From: Ignavibacteriota bacterium
Lineage (GTDB): Bacteria; Bacteroidota; Ignavibacteria; Palsa-1295
Direction: 5' to 3'
DNA length: 13,056 bases
Assembly: GCA_025357895.1 (NCBI GenBank)
Contig: JANYLL010000280.1
Span: 1 to 13,056 of the forward strand
How positions within the stretch are numbered: position 1 is the stretch's first letter; the number at the start of each line of letters is the position of its first letter. A program made the position numbers and the translations under genes. The notes under the pieces are model-generated. The model saw only the letters and a program-made list of their open reading frames with translations. It was not told where the DNA came from and searched no databases. Positions 6,309-12,452 of this stretch are shown here, in pieces.

Positions 6309-7118
6309 TTGGGACAAAAAACTAACCCTATAGGATTCAGGCTTGCTGTAACGCGCCCATGGGATGCGCGTTGGTATGACGATAAGAATTTCGCGCAGAA
6401 GCTCGAAGAGGATAATCTTATTCGCTCTTACGTCAAAGGCAGATTAAAGCGCGCCGGAATTTCGAAGCTTACGATTGATCGCACCACAAAGCGCGTCGTT
6501 CTTACGATCCACACTTCGCGCCCAGGTGTCGTTATCGGCAAAAGCGGTAAAGAGATCTCGCAGCTTGAAGAAGAGTTAAAGAATGTCACTAAAGGTAAGG
6601 AAGTCAAGATCCTTATTAACGAAGTAAAACGCCCTGAGACCGATGCGCAGCTTATTGCTGATCAGATCGCTCAACAGCTTGAAGGTCGTATCGCATTCCG
6701 ACGCGCAATGAAGATGGCAGTTTCAACTGCTATGCGCTCCGGAGCCGAAGGTATTCGTATCATGTGCGCGGGTCGTTTAGGCGGCGCTGAAATTGCACGT
6801 ACTGAACAGTATAAAGACGGACGTATTCCTCTTCATACTCTACGAGCCGATATAGATTTTGCAAAAGGAAGAGCGCAGACGATCTATGGCGCTATCGGAA
6901 TAAAAGTTTGGGTATGTCATGGTGACATCACCGGCGAAACTCCGCTTCAGATATCGGCAAATATTGCTGTTAACGGAGCAGAGGATCGTGATCGCAGACC
7001 TATCGTTTCCGCAGCTGGCGGAGAGCGTCGTCGTCGTAGAGGCGGACGCGGACGTAGTGCCGGCGGTGGTGGTGAAAGACGCGGCGGAGATCGCGGTGAC
7101 CAGGGATCAGCAGAATAA
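6309..7118 (+). CDS. rpsC: 30S ribosomal protein S3 (uS3), TTG start, Arg/Gly-rich tail
   Basis: S3 lines the mRNA entry channel and helps unwind mRNA. The start is TTG at 6309, chosen because the next residues GQKTNPIGFRL are the invariant S3 N-terminus; no in-frame ATG lies between it and the rplV stop, and the ATG at 6275 is out of frame. The type-2 KH domain holds GKSG at 77-80 in PGVVIGKSGKEI. The C-terminal domain follows with FRRAMKMAVSTAMRSGAEG, AGRLGGAEIAR and GxKVWVCHGDITGE. The common core ends near 215-230. The last 40 residues (230-269) are an Arg/Gly-rich low-complexity tail with five consecutive Arg and several RGG or GGRG blocks. The 52-nt gap before it is A/T-rich, with an 8-bp A/T inverted repeat (6254-6261/6289-6296) that overlaps the rplV stop. 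Confidence 0.97.
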   Translation: MGQKTNPIGFRLAVTRPWDARWYDDKNFAQKLEEDNLIRSYVKGRLKRAGISKLTIDRTTKRVVLTIHTSRPGVVIGKSGKEISQLEEELKNVTKGKEVKILINEVKRPETDAQLIADQIAQQLEGRIAFRRAMKMAVSTAMRSGAEGIRIMCAGRLGGAEIARTEQYKDGRIPLHTLRADIDFAKGRAQTIYGAIGIKVWVCHGDITGETPLQISANIAVNGAEDRDRRPIVSAAGGERRRRRGGRGRSAGGGGERRGGDRGDQGSAE

Positions 7119-7142
7119 ATTTTAAGAGAGTAATATACAACA

Positions 7143-7562
7143 ATGCTTTTACCAAAGAGGGTAAAATATCGCAAGATGCAAAAAGGCAGAGTTCGCGGTC
7201 ATGCGACACGCGGAGCTCAGGTTGCATTTGGAAGCTTCGGCTTAAAAGCGCTTGAAGGCGGATGGATCACTGCGCGACAGATCGAAGCTGTTCGTGTAAC
7301 GCTCAGCCGTACTATGAAGCGCGATGGAAAAATTTGGATTCGTATTTTTCCGTCAAAACCAATTACGAAAAAACCTGCTGAAACACGTATGGGATCTGGA
7401 AAAGGCGTACCCGAATATTGGGTAGCTCCTGTGAAGCCGGGGACTGTAATGTTCGAGATTGGCGGAATTTCTAAAACACTTGCTGAAGAAGCGATGCGCC
7501 TTAGTTCGCATAAGCTTCCTTTAATGACGAAGATGGTAACACGTCCGGATCATATCGAATAA
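7143..7562 (+). CDS. rplP: 50S ribosomal protein L16 (uL16)
   Basis: L16 is assembled late near the A site and the L7/L12 stalk base and helps position aminoacyl-tRNA. The 139 residues match the family (about 136-144). It begins MLLPKRVKYRKMQKGRVRG, has QVAFGSFGLKALEGGWITARQIEAVRV near 27-53, MKRDGKIWIRIFPSKPITKKPAETRMGSGKG near 59-90, and EYWVAPVKPGTVMFEIGG. The Arg in ETRMG aligns with E. coli Arg81, which is hydroxylated there. The start is ACAATG, with GAGAG about 10 nt upstream as a weak Shine-Dalgarno candidate. rpmC follows after 14 nt. Confidence 0.97.
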   Translation: MLLPKRVKYRKMQKGRVRGHATRGAQVAFGSFGLKALEGGWITARQIEAVRVTLSRTMKRDGKIWIRIFPSKPITKKPAETRMGSGKGVPEYWVAPVKPGTVMFEIGGISKTLAEEAMRLSSHKLPLMTKMVTRPDHIE

Positions 7563-7576
7563 GCTAATAAAGAATT

Positions 7577-7786
7577 ATGAAAAGTACACATGCATCTGAT
7601 CTTCGCGGACGTGAAGATGGAGAATTAAAGCGCCAGATCGCCGAGAATATTTCTCGTTTGACTGCGCTTAGTTTTCAAAAAGTAACAGGACATTTGGAGA
7701 ATAGCGCACAGATCAGAACTCTGAAAAGAGATATTGCGCGTATTAAAACCGTCTTGCATGAACGTGAGATTGCAACAACGAAATAA
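7577..7786 (+). CDS. rpmC: 50S ribosomal protein L29 (uL29)
   Basis: L29 is a small two-helix protein beside L23 at the tunnel exit. The 69 residues fit the usual 60-75. It has the DLRGREDGELKRQIAENISRLTALSFQKVTGHLENSAQIRTLKRDIARIKTVLHERE pattern: two long helices joined by the LSFQKVTGHLENSAQIR segment (about 31-47), which is the most conserved part. The position between rplP and rpsQ is canonical. The start ATG has A at -3 and only AAAGAA upstream. Confidence 0.94.
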   Translation: MKSTHASDLRGREDGELKRQIAENISRLTALSFQKVTGHLENSAQIRTLKRDIARIKTVLHEREIATTK

Positions 7787-7810
7787 CATTTATTCGCTAT
7801 TATAGCAACG

Positions 7811-8104
7811 ATGACAGATTCTACCGAGACAGTGGATACAGCGAAGACTCTCAGCCGCGGACGCCGTAAAGAGCGTATCGGCAAGGTGACGAGCGATAAG
7901 ATGCAATTGACGGTCGTTGTTGAAAACGAACGTAAAGTAGCGCATCCGCTTTACAAAAAATATTTTAAGAAAACGACGAAGTTCATTGCGCATAACGAGA
8001 ATGATAATGCCAAGGTCGGTGATACCGTTCGCATTATGGAAACCCGCCCACTTTCGAAAACGAAACGCTGGAGAGTGGTTGAAGTGCTCGAGCGCGCAAA
8101 ATAA
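7811..8104 (+). CDS. rpsQ: 30S ribosomal protein S17 (uS17)
   Basis: S17 is an OB-fold primary binder of 16S rRNA. The core runs from about residue 16: GRRKERIGKVTSDKMQLTVVVENERKVAHPLYKKYFKKTTKFIAHNEND, then AKVGDTVRIMETRPLSKTKRWRVVEV. The 97 residues exceed the common 80-90 because of a 15-residue Thr/Asp-rich start (MTDSTETVDTAKTLS). That start is the only ATG before the core; residue 31 is the next Met, inside the fold. Canonical position at the end of the classical S10 operon. The start has A at -3 but no Shine-Dalgarno sequence. Confidence 0.96.
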   Translation: MTDSTETVDTAKTLSRGRRKERIGKVTSDKMQLTVVVENERKVAHPLYKKYFKKTTKFIAHNENDNAKVGDTVRIMETRPLSKTKRWRVVEVLERAK

Positions 8105-8139
8105 TTATCGAAACGTATAAAGTTATTTAAGGCAAGACA

Positions 8140-8508
8140 ATGATACAGGAAGAATCAAATTTAATGGTTGCGGATAATTCAGGCGCCAAGCGCGTCAGAT
8201 GTATCCGTATTCTCGGCGGACATGAACGCCGCTATGCCGGACTTGGCGATGTTGTTGTTGTCAGTGTTAAAGCTGCAATACCAAACGGCCAGGTAAAAAA
8301 AGGTGAAGTTTCCAAAGCCGTCATTGTTCGCACGAAAAAAGAATCACGCCGCCGCGACGGAAGCTATATTCGTTTCGATGAGAATGCCGTAGTACTTTTG
8401 AACGCTCAAGGCGAACCGCGTGGAACGCGTATCTTCGGACCTGTTGCCCGCGAACTTCGCGAGCGTCAGTATATGAAGATCGTCTCACTTGCTCCTGAAG
8501 TTATCTAA
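8140..8508 (+). CDS. rplN: 50S ribosomal protein L14 (uL14)
   Basis: L14 is at the subunit interface, forming bridges with 16S rRNA; the silencing factor RsfS docks on it in other bacteria. The 122 residues equal the family standard. Seen are MIQEESNLMVADNSGAKRVRCIRILGG (1-27), GDVVVVSVKAAIPNG, KKGEVSKAVIVRTKKESRRRDGSYIRFDENA and GEPRGTRIFGPVARELRE. It is first of the spc cluster, 35 nt after rpsQ, and that gap holds no terminator and no clear promoter. I infer that S10 and spc genes may be co-transcribed. Start context GACAATG; AAGG lies about 8 nt upstream as a partial Shine-Dalgarno candidate. Confidence 0.98.
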   Translation: MIQEESNLMVADNSGAKRVRCIRILGGHERRYAGLGDVVVVSVKAAIPNGQVKKGEVSKAVIVRTKKESRRRDGSYIRFDENAVVLLNAQGEPRGTRIFGPVARELRERQYMKIVSLAPEVI

Positions 8509-8531
8509 AATTCGAAGCAAAGAAAAAGTTT

Positions 8532-8855
8532 ATGAAGATCAAGAAAAACGATACAGTAGAAGTCATAACCGGCAAATCTCGCGGAGTTCGCGGTAAAGTG
8601 CTGAAGGTATTTGAGGAAAAGAATCGTGTGCTCGTTGAAGGCGTCAATAAAATGAAGCGTCATGAGCGCCCAAGTCAACGCAACCAGCAGGGTGGTATTG
8701 ATGAGCGTGAATTTCCTGTCCATGTATCGAACGTTATGCTCATTGATCCGAAATCAGGTGAGCGCACACGTATCGGCCGAAACGTGATCGAAACCAAAGA
8801 TGGCAAAACGCGCTACGAGCGTTACGCGAAGAAATCCGGCGACGTAATAGCATAA
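8532..8855 (+). CDS. rplX: 50S ribosomal protein L24 (uL24)
   Basis: L24 is an assembly initiator that binds the 5' end of 23S rRNA and lies near the tunnel exit. The 107 residues fit (about 100-110). The KOW motif is at about 3-30 (KKNDTVEVITGKSRGVRGKVLKVF). It is followed by NRVLVEGVNKMKRHERPSQRNQQGGIDEREFPVHVSNVMLIDP and a C-terminal GERTRIGRNV segment. The start is ATG with T at -3, preceded by AAAGAAAAAG. The 46-nt gap to rplE carries a small hairpin. Confidence 0.96.
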   Translation: MKIKKNDTVEVITGKSRGVRGKVLKVFEEKNRVLVEGVNKMKRHERPSQRNQQGGIDEREFPVHVSNVMLIDPKSGERTRIGRNVIETKDGKTRYERYAKKSGDVIA

Positions 8856-8862
8856 ATTTGAG

Positions 8863-8882
8863 ATGACGGCAAAAATCGTCAT
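8863..8882 (+). promoter_or_regulatory. Small hairpin between rplX and rplE
   Basis: ATGACG (8863-8868) is the exact reverse complement of CGTCAT (8877-8882), with an 8-nt A-rich loop; a G-U and an A-U pair can extend it outward. It begins 7 nt after the rplX stop and lies about 20 nt before the rplE ATG. TTTATT rather than a clean U-tract follows. In E. coli, S8 represses the spc operon by binding near the start of rplE. This hairpin lies at that place, but I see no convincing match to the S8-binding site of 16S rRNA. Confidence 0.35.
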
Positions 8883-8901
8883 TTATTGAAGAAATAAAAC
8901 A

Positions 8902-9552
8902 ATGGCAAAGGAAAAGACAAAAGCTCCGAAAGGGGAAAGTAAAGGCAAAGAGGAGAAGCAGTCAAGCGGTGAAGCGCTTCCTGTTGTACCTGCTCGTTTG
9001 CAGCAAAAATTTCAGAAGGAAGTAATTCCGGCAATGATGAAGCGTTTCAATTACGATAACATCAATCGCGTGCCATGCATTAATAAAATTGCGATCAATA
9101 TTGGTGTTGGGGGAGCTGCAAGCGATCCAAAACTTTTAGAGGCGGCTGTTCGTGATCTCGAGGCTATCGTTGGACAGAAAGTTTCAATAACGAAGTCAAC
9201 GAAGTCGATCTCGAATTTCAAACTTCGCGAGAACCAAGCGATAGGATGTAAGGTGACATTGAGACGTGCAAAAATGTACGAATTTTTAGATCGCTTGATG
9301 TCTACTGCTATTCCTCGCATCCGTGATTTCCGCGGAGTTCCGGATAAGTCATTTGATGGACGCGGTAATTATACGCTTGGCCTAAAAGAACAGATAATTT
9401 TTCCGGAGATCGATGTCGATAAGGTATCGCGTATCACCGGTATGGATATAACATTTGTCACGAGCGCAACATCGGATGAAGAGGCGTACGAATTGCTTAA
9501 AGCATTTGGAATGCCTTTCCGTAAGCGTGTAGGCGAAGCAGCAGCTCAATAA
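8902..9552 (+). CDS. rplE: 50S ribosomal protein L5 (uL5) with N-terminal extension
   Basis: L5 binds 5S rRNA with L18 and forms part of the central protuberance, touching the P-site tRNA. The core starts near residue 30 (PARLQQKFQKEVIPAMMKRFNYDNI) and continues with KIAINIGVG, GQKVSITKSTKSISNFKLREN, IGCKVTLRRAKMYEFLDRL, FRGVPDKSFDGRGNYTLGLKEQIIFPEI and DITFVTSA. The 216 residues exceed the usual 179-190. The extra length is mostly an N-terminal stretch of about 28 residues dense in Lys, Glu and Ser. The start is ACAATG; an internal in-frame Met (44/45, AMMKRF) is inside the conserved helix, so a later start would remove core sequence. The stop is followed directly by T8. Confidence 0.95.
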   Translation: MAKEKTKAPKGESKGKEEKQSSGEALPVVPARLQQKFQKEVIPAMMKRFNYDNINRVPCINKIAINIGVGGAASDPKLLEAAVRDLEAIVGQKVSITKSTKSISNFKLRENQAIGCKVTLRRAKMYEFLDRLMSTAIPRIRDFRGVPDKSFDGRGNYTLGLKEQIIFPEIDVDKVSRITGMDITFVTSATSDEEAYELLKAFGMPFRKRVGEAAAQ

Positions 9553-9581
9553 TTTTTTTTCATTATTCTTCTACAAAAATA

Positions 9582-9767
9582 GTGGCACGATTAGCATTAA
9601 GAGTTAAACAGAAAATGGAGCCGAAATTCTCGACACGGAAATACAACCGTTGTTCGCGATGCGGCAGAGCAAGAGCATTCTACCGTAAGTTCGGATTATG
9701 CCGTATGTGTTTCCGCGAACTCGCATTGGATGGAAAGATCCCAGGCATTCGCAAGTCGAGCTGGTAA
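9582..9767 (+). CDS. rpsN: 30S ribosomal protein S14, zinc-binding type (uS14), GTG start
   Basis: S14 is a late-assembly head protein needed for A-site tRNA binding. At 61 residues it is the short zinc-ribbon (C+) form. The four ligands are visible as C24-x2-C27 and C40-x2-C43 in RCSRCGRARAFYRKFGLCRMCFREL, with the end IPGIRKSSW. The start is GTG at 9582: the ARLALRVKQKMEPKF start fits the family, while the internal Met (12) would cut it. The leader is T-rich with no Shine-Dalgarno sequence. The longer zinc-free S14 (about 89 residues), which I recall as typical of Bacteroidia and Chlorobiaceae, is not what is found here. Confidence 0.96.
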   Translation: MARLALRVKQKMEPKFSTRKYNRCSRCGRARAFYRKFGLCRMCFRELALDGKIPGIRKSSW

Positions 9768-9829
9768 AATAAATACTGTAGCAATACTGCTAAAGTGCAA
9801 ACGATTGTAAAGGAAGGTTTATAGGAAAT

Positions 9830-10216
9830 ATGGATACTATCGGAGATTTTCTTACTCGGTTACGTAATGCGTTGAAGGCACGGCATAAATATGTCATTGT
9901 ACCTGCATCGAATCTTAAATTTGCTATCAGCGAAATTCTTCGCGAGCAGGGTTATATCGAAAGCGTTGAACGTGTCGAGAATGACAAACAGGGTGATCTT
10001 CGCATCACGCTGAAATATAGCAATGGTAATCCGGCGATCATTGGATTGAAACGTATTTCAACTCCGGGTTTACGCCGCTATAGCAAAGCAAGCGCTACGC
10101 CGCGTGTTCTTGCAGGGCTTGGTATTGCTATTATCTCGACTCCTCATGGAGTAATGACCGATAAGCAGGCCCGCCAGATGAATGTCGGCGGTGAAGTGCT
10201 CTGCCATATTTGGTAA
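9830..10216 (+). CDS. rpsH: 30S ribosomal protein S8 (uS8)
   Basis: S8 binds 16S rRNA helix 21 and is a central organiser of the small-subunit platform; in E. coli it also represses the spc operon. The 128 residues are near standard (about 130). Seen are DTIGDFLTRLRNALKARH (2-19), VPASNLKFAISEILREQGYI near 24-43, GLKRISTPGLRRY and the conserved end STPHGVMTDKQARQMNVGGEVLCHIW. The 62-nt leader contains AGGAAGG (9811-9817), about 12 nt before the ATG, and TAGGAA (9822-9827) only 2 nt before it; neither spacing is ideal. The leader also has an imperfect direct repeat with AATACTG at 9772-9778 and 9783-9789. Confidence 0.97.
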   Translation: MDTIGDFLTRLRNALKARHKYVIVPASNLKFAISEILREQGYIESVERVENDKQGDLRITLKYSNGNPAIIGLKRISTPGLRRYSKASATPRVLAGLGIAIISTPHGVMTDKQARQMNVGGEVLCHIW

Positions 10217-10240
10217 AAAAAAGTTTAAGAAAGAAGAGTT

Positions 10241-10780
10241 ATGTCAAGAATCGGAAAAAAAATTATCACACTTCCTAAAGGTGTGAGCGCTACTCAAAAA
10301 GACGGAGCAATAGTCGTCAAAGGACCGAAAGGAACTTTGCAGACTTCTATGCCCGAAGGAATTTCGGCAGAGATCAAGAATGACGAGATCATTTTTTTGC
10401 GCGCTGATGAACAAAAGAAAACCCGTGCGATTCACGGATTGACTCGCGCCCTTACCAATAATATGGTAGTTGGTGTATCAGAGGGATTCACGAAGAAGCT
10501 TGAGATGATCGGCGTTGGTTATAAAGCTGAGAAAAAAGGCAAGTGGGTACAGTTCAATCTTGGTTTTTCTCATCCGGTGATCTTTGCAGCTCCGGAAGAT
10601 ATTACTATTGACATTCCGACTCCGACTACAGTCACTGTAACAGGAATCGATAAGCAGCTTGTAGGAGCAGTTGCGGCGAAGATTCGTTCTATTCGTCCGC
10701 CGGAGCCTTATAAAGGCAAGGGCGTGAAATACAGCGATGAGCGCATCATCCGCAAAGCAGGTAAGACAGCAGGTAAATAA
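10241..10780 (+). CDS. rplF: 50S ribosomal protein L6 (uL6)
   Basis: L6 binds 23S rRNA near the sarcin-ricin loop and the factor-binding site. The 179 residues match the family (about 175-185). It has the tandem fold: SRIGKKIITLPKGVS with VKGPKGTLQTSMPEGI in the first half, the linker RAIHGLTRALTNNMVVGVSEGF near 63-83, then KKLEMIGVGYKAE, NLGFSHPV, and the signature RSIRPPEPYKGKGVKYSDE near 150-168. The start ATG follows AGAAAGAAGAG, a purine-rich stretch that could act as a weak Shine-Dalgarno sequence. rplR follows after 21 nt. Confidence 0.97.
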   Translation: MSRIGKKIITLPKGVSATQKDGAIVVKGPKGTLQTSMPEGISAEIKNDEIIFLRADEQKKTRAIHGLTRALTNNMVVGVSEGFTKKLEMIGVGYKAEKKGKWVQFNLGFSHPVIFAAPEDITIDIPTPTTVTVTGIDKQLVGAVAAKIRSIRPPEPYKGKGVKYSDERIIRKAGKTAGK

Positions 10781-10791
10781 TTTTAGCTCAG

Positions 10792-10796
10792 AAGGA
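10792..10796 (+). promoter_or_regulatory. Clear Shine-Dalgarno sequence of rplR
   Basis: AAGGA (within GAAGGAAT) lies 5 nt before the rplR ATG at 10802. It is the best Shine-Dalgarno match with correct spacing in the whole window. It stands out because almost all other starts lack one. Confidence 0.65.
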
Positions 10797-10801
10797 ATAT
10801 T

Positions 10802-11164
10802 ATGGCAACGAAGTTACACTTACAGGATAAAGCAGAACGCCGGGCACGCCGCCGTCATCAGATTCAACGTATCGTTCGCGGCACAACTGAGCGCCCGCGT
10901 CTTGTTGTCTTCCGCAGCAATGGTTCGATCTATGCGCAGCTTATTGACGATTCGAAAGGATTTACGATCGCTTCTTCGAGTTCACGTAACATTGAATCAA
11001 AGGCGAAAAAAACTGAGCTTTCAAAATTAACCGGCAAAGCAATTGCTGACGTTGCTAAAGAGAAGGGAATAACATCTGTTGTTTTCGATCGTAATGGGTA
11101 TCTTTATCACGGACGCGTAAAGGCACTTGCCGACGGCGCACGCGAAGGCGGATTACAATTTTAA
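10802..11164 (+). CDS. rplR: 50S ribosomal protein L18 (uL18)
   Basis: L18 binds 5S rRNA and, with L5, brings it to the central protuberance. The 120 residues match the family (about 115-122). The start has a basic stretch, DKAERRARRRHQIQRIVRGTTERPRLVVFRSN (9-40), followed by SIYAQLIDDSKG and the conserved end SVVFDRNGYLYHGRVKALADGAREGGLQF. It is the only gene here with a well-spaced AAGGA Shine-Dalgarno sequence. rpsE begins 22 nt after its stop. Confidence 0.97.
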   Translation: MATKLHLQDKAERRARRRHQIQRIVRGTTERPRLVVFRSNGSIYAQLIDDSKGFTIASSSSRNIESKAKKTELSKLTGKAIADVAKEKGITSVVFDRNGYLYHGRVKALADGAREGGLQF

Positions 11165-11186
11165 GAATTATTTTTAATAGAACATA

Positions 11187-11690
11187 GTGGCAAAAATTCG
11201 TACATCGGAACTCAATCTGAAAGACAAATTAGTCGCGGTTAACCGTGTTGCTAAGGTTGTTAAAGGCGGACGCCGTTTTAGCTTCAATGCTATCGTCGCT
11301 GTCGGAGATGGTAACGGGCATGTCGGTATCGGTTTGGGCAAATCGAATGAAGTACAAGATGCTGTCACGAAAGCGACGGAAGATGCAAAACGTAATGTAA
11401 AAGGAGTGCCACTTCGCAAGGGGACAATTCCACATACTGTTAATGGCAAATTCGGTGCGGGAAAAGTATTTTTGAAACCCGCATCACCTGGAACGGGACT
11501 TATTGCCGGCGGCGGCGTTCGTGCAGTTCTTGAACTTGCAGGCGTGCAGGATATTCTTACAAAATCTCAGGGTTCATCGAATCCGCATAATTTAGTAAAA
11601 GCAACGATGGCTGCTCTCGAATCATTGAGCGATGCATCGACAGTTGCCGAACGCAGAGGAATTTCACTTTCAAAAGTGTTCAACGGATAA
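11187..11690 (+). CDS. rpsE: 30S ribosomal protein S5 (uS5), GTG start
   Basis: S5 sits at the mRNA entry channel with S3 and S4 and affects decoding accuracy. The 167 residues match the family (about 160-170). The S5 double-stranded RNA-binding fold shows VNRVAKVVKGGRRFSFNAIVAVGDGNGHVG near 18-47. The loop KGGRRFSF (26-33), where spectinomycin-resistance changes occur in E. coli, looks wild type. GLIAGGGVRAVLELAGVQDILTKSQGSSNPHN follows. The start is GTG at 11187, followed by Ala-Lys-Ile; the family start near ELNLKDK fits, and no ATG is near. The leader has no Shine-Dalgarno sequence, but A is at -3. rpmD follows after only 8 nt. Confidence 0.97.
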   Translation: MAKIRTSELNLKDKLVAVNRVAKVVKGGRRFSFNAIVAVGDGNGHVGIGLGKSNEVQDAVTKATEDAKRNVKGVPLRKGTIPHTVNGKFGAGKVFLKPASPGTGLIAGGGVRAVLELAGVQDILTKSQGSSNPHNLVKATMAALESLSDASTVAERRGISLSKVFNG

Positions 11691-11698
11691 ATTATTTT

Positions 11699-11881
11699 AT
11701 GAAGAAGCTCCGTATCAAACAAGTAAAAAGTATCAACGATACGCTCAGAAACCATAAGCTTACGATCAAAGCGCTTGGACTCGGAAGACCCAATTATGTT
11801 GTTGAGCACAATGATACTCCGGCAATACGTGGTATGATTCGCACGGTTCAGCACCTTGTCGAAGTCTCTGAGATCGCCTAA
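11699..11881 (+). CDS. rpmD: 50S ribosomal protein L30 (uL30)
   Basis: L30 is a small 23S rRNA binder. The 60 residues match the bacterial family (about 58-62). Seen are KKLRIKQVKSIN (2-13), the conserved RNHKLTIKALGLGRPNYVVEHNDTPAIRGMIRTVQHLVEV segment (about 18-56). The ATG comes 8 nt after the rpsE stop (TTATTTT between), so it is probably translated by coupling. The stop is followed by T8. Confidence 0.96.
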   Translation: MKKLRIKQVKSINDTLRNHKLTIKALGLGRPNYVVEHNDTPAIRGMIRTVQHLVEVSEIA

Positions 11882-11944
11882 TTTTTTTTCATGCGAGCGG
11901 GTGGCATTTACGAATGCTTTCCGCGTTAGTAAACAAATAGTATA
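11882..11944 (+). promoter_or_regulatory. rpmD-rplO gap with T8 run and imperfect hairpin
   Basis: After T8 (11882-11889), GCGG-GTG-GCAT (11897-11907) faces ATGC-TTT-CCGC (11914-11924) around a 6-nt loop. This gives an 11-position stem with two G-U pairs and one U-U mismatch. ATGC at 11891-11894 could pair instead with the same GCAT (11904-11907), so two short alternatives compete. The T-run precedes the stem, so it is not a forward terminator. A role in rplO translation is possible but speculative. Confidence 0.35.
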
Positions 11945-12415
11945 ATGGCACTTATTCTTAATCCTCGTCCGGCACCGGGCGCAGTAAAAAATAATAAACG
12001 AGTCGGTCGCGGAATCGGCTCCGGTCACGGCAAAACCTCAACGCGCGGCTCCAATGGTGCAGGATCACGCTCCGGAAATAAAAGAAAACTCGGATTTGAA
12101 GGCGGTCAAATGCCTCTTGTTCGTCGTTTGCCAAAATTCGGTTTCACGTCTCCATTCCGTATCGAATACGAAGAAGTAAATATTTCCCGTCTTGAGGAAT
12201 CGGTAAAGTCAGGTCGTCTGCCCAAAGGTGAGGCGATCACTCCAGCACTTTTACGTGCTACGGGGTTGATAAAAGGCGGACATTCACCTGTTAAGATTCT
12301 CGGAAACGGCGAAGTTTCCGTTGCAATGACGCTTCAGGTACATAAAGTATCGAAAGGCGCTGCTGCAAAGATCGAAAAAGCCGGTGGTAAGATCGAAGCG
12401 ATTGCCAAAGCATAA
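11945..12415 (+). CDS. rplO: 50S ribosomal protein L15 (uL15)
   Basis: L15 is a late-assembly protein whose extended N-terminal arm threads through 23S rRNA. The 156 residues are near standard (about 145-160). The glycine-rich arm is clear: NNKRVGRGIGSGHGKTSTRGSNGAGSRSG near 16-44, then GFEGGQMPLVRRLPKFGFTSPFR near 50-72. The globular domain has VKILGNGEVSVAMTLQVHKVSKGAAAKIEKAGG. It begins at ATG with A at -3 and no Shine-Dalgarno sequence. secY follows after 37 nt, the canonical order. Confidence 0.97.
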   Translation: MALILNPRPAPGAVKNNKRVGRGIGSGHGKTSTRGSNGAGSRSGNKRKLGFEGGQMPLVRRLPKFGFTSPFRIEYEEVNISRLEESVKSGRLPKGEAITPALLRATGLIKGGHSPVKILGNGEVSVAMTLQVHKVSKGAAAKIEKAGGKIEAIAKA

Positions 12416-12452
12416 GAGAGGTCGTTTCTAATAATTTTTAGATTTCTAACTC

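Noticed and set aside
6947..7227. Pro/Arg-rich minus-strand frames opposite the rpsC tail
   Set aside because: They are the complement of the Arg/Gly-rich S3 tail, and the low complexity is explained by that.
11567..12028. 153-residue minus-strand open frame opposite rpsE, rpmD and rplO
   Set aside because: It lies antisense to three certain ribosomal genes and shows no domain; a long shadow caused by codon usage.
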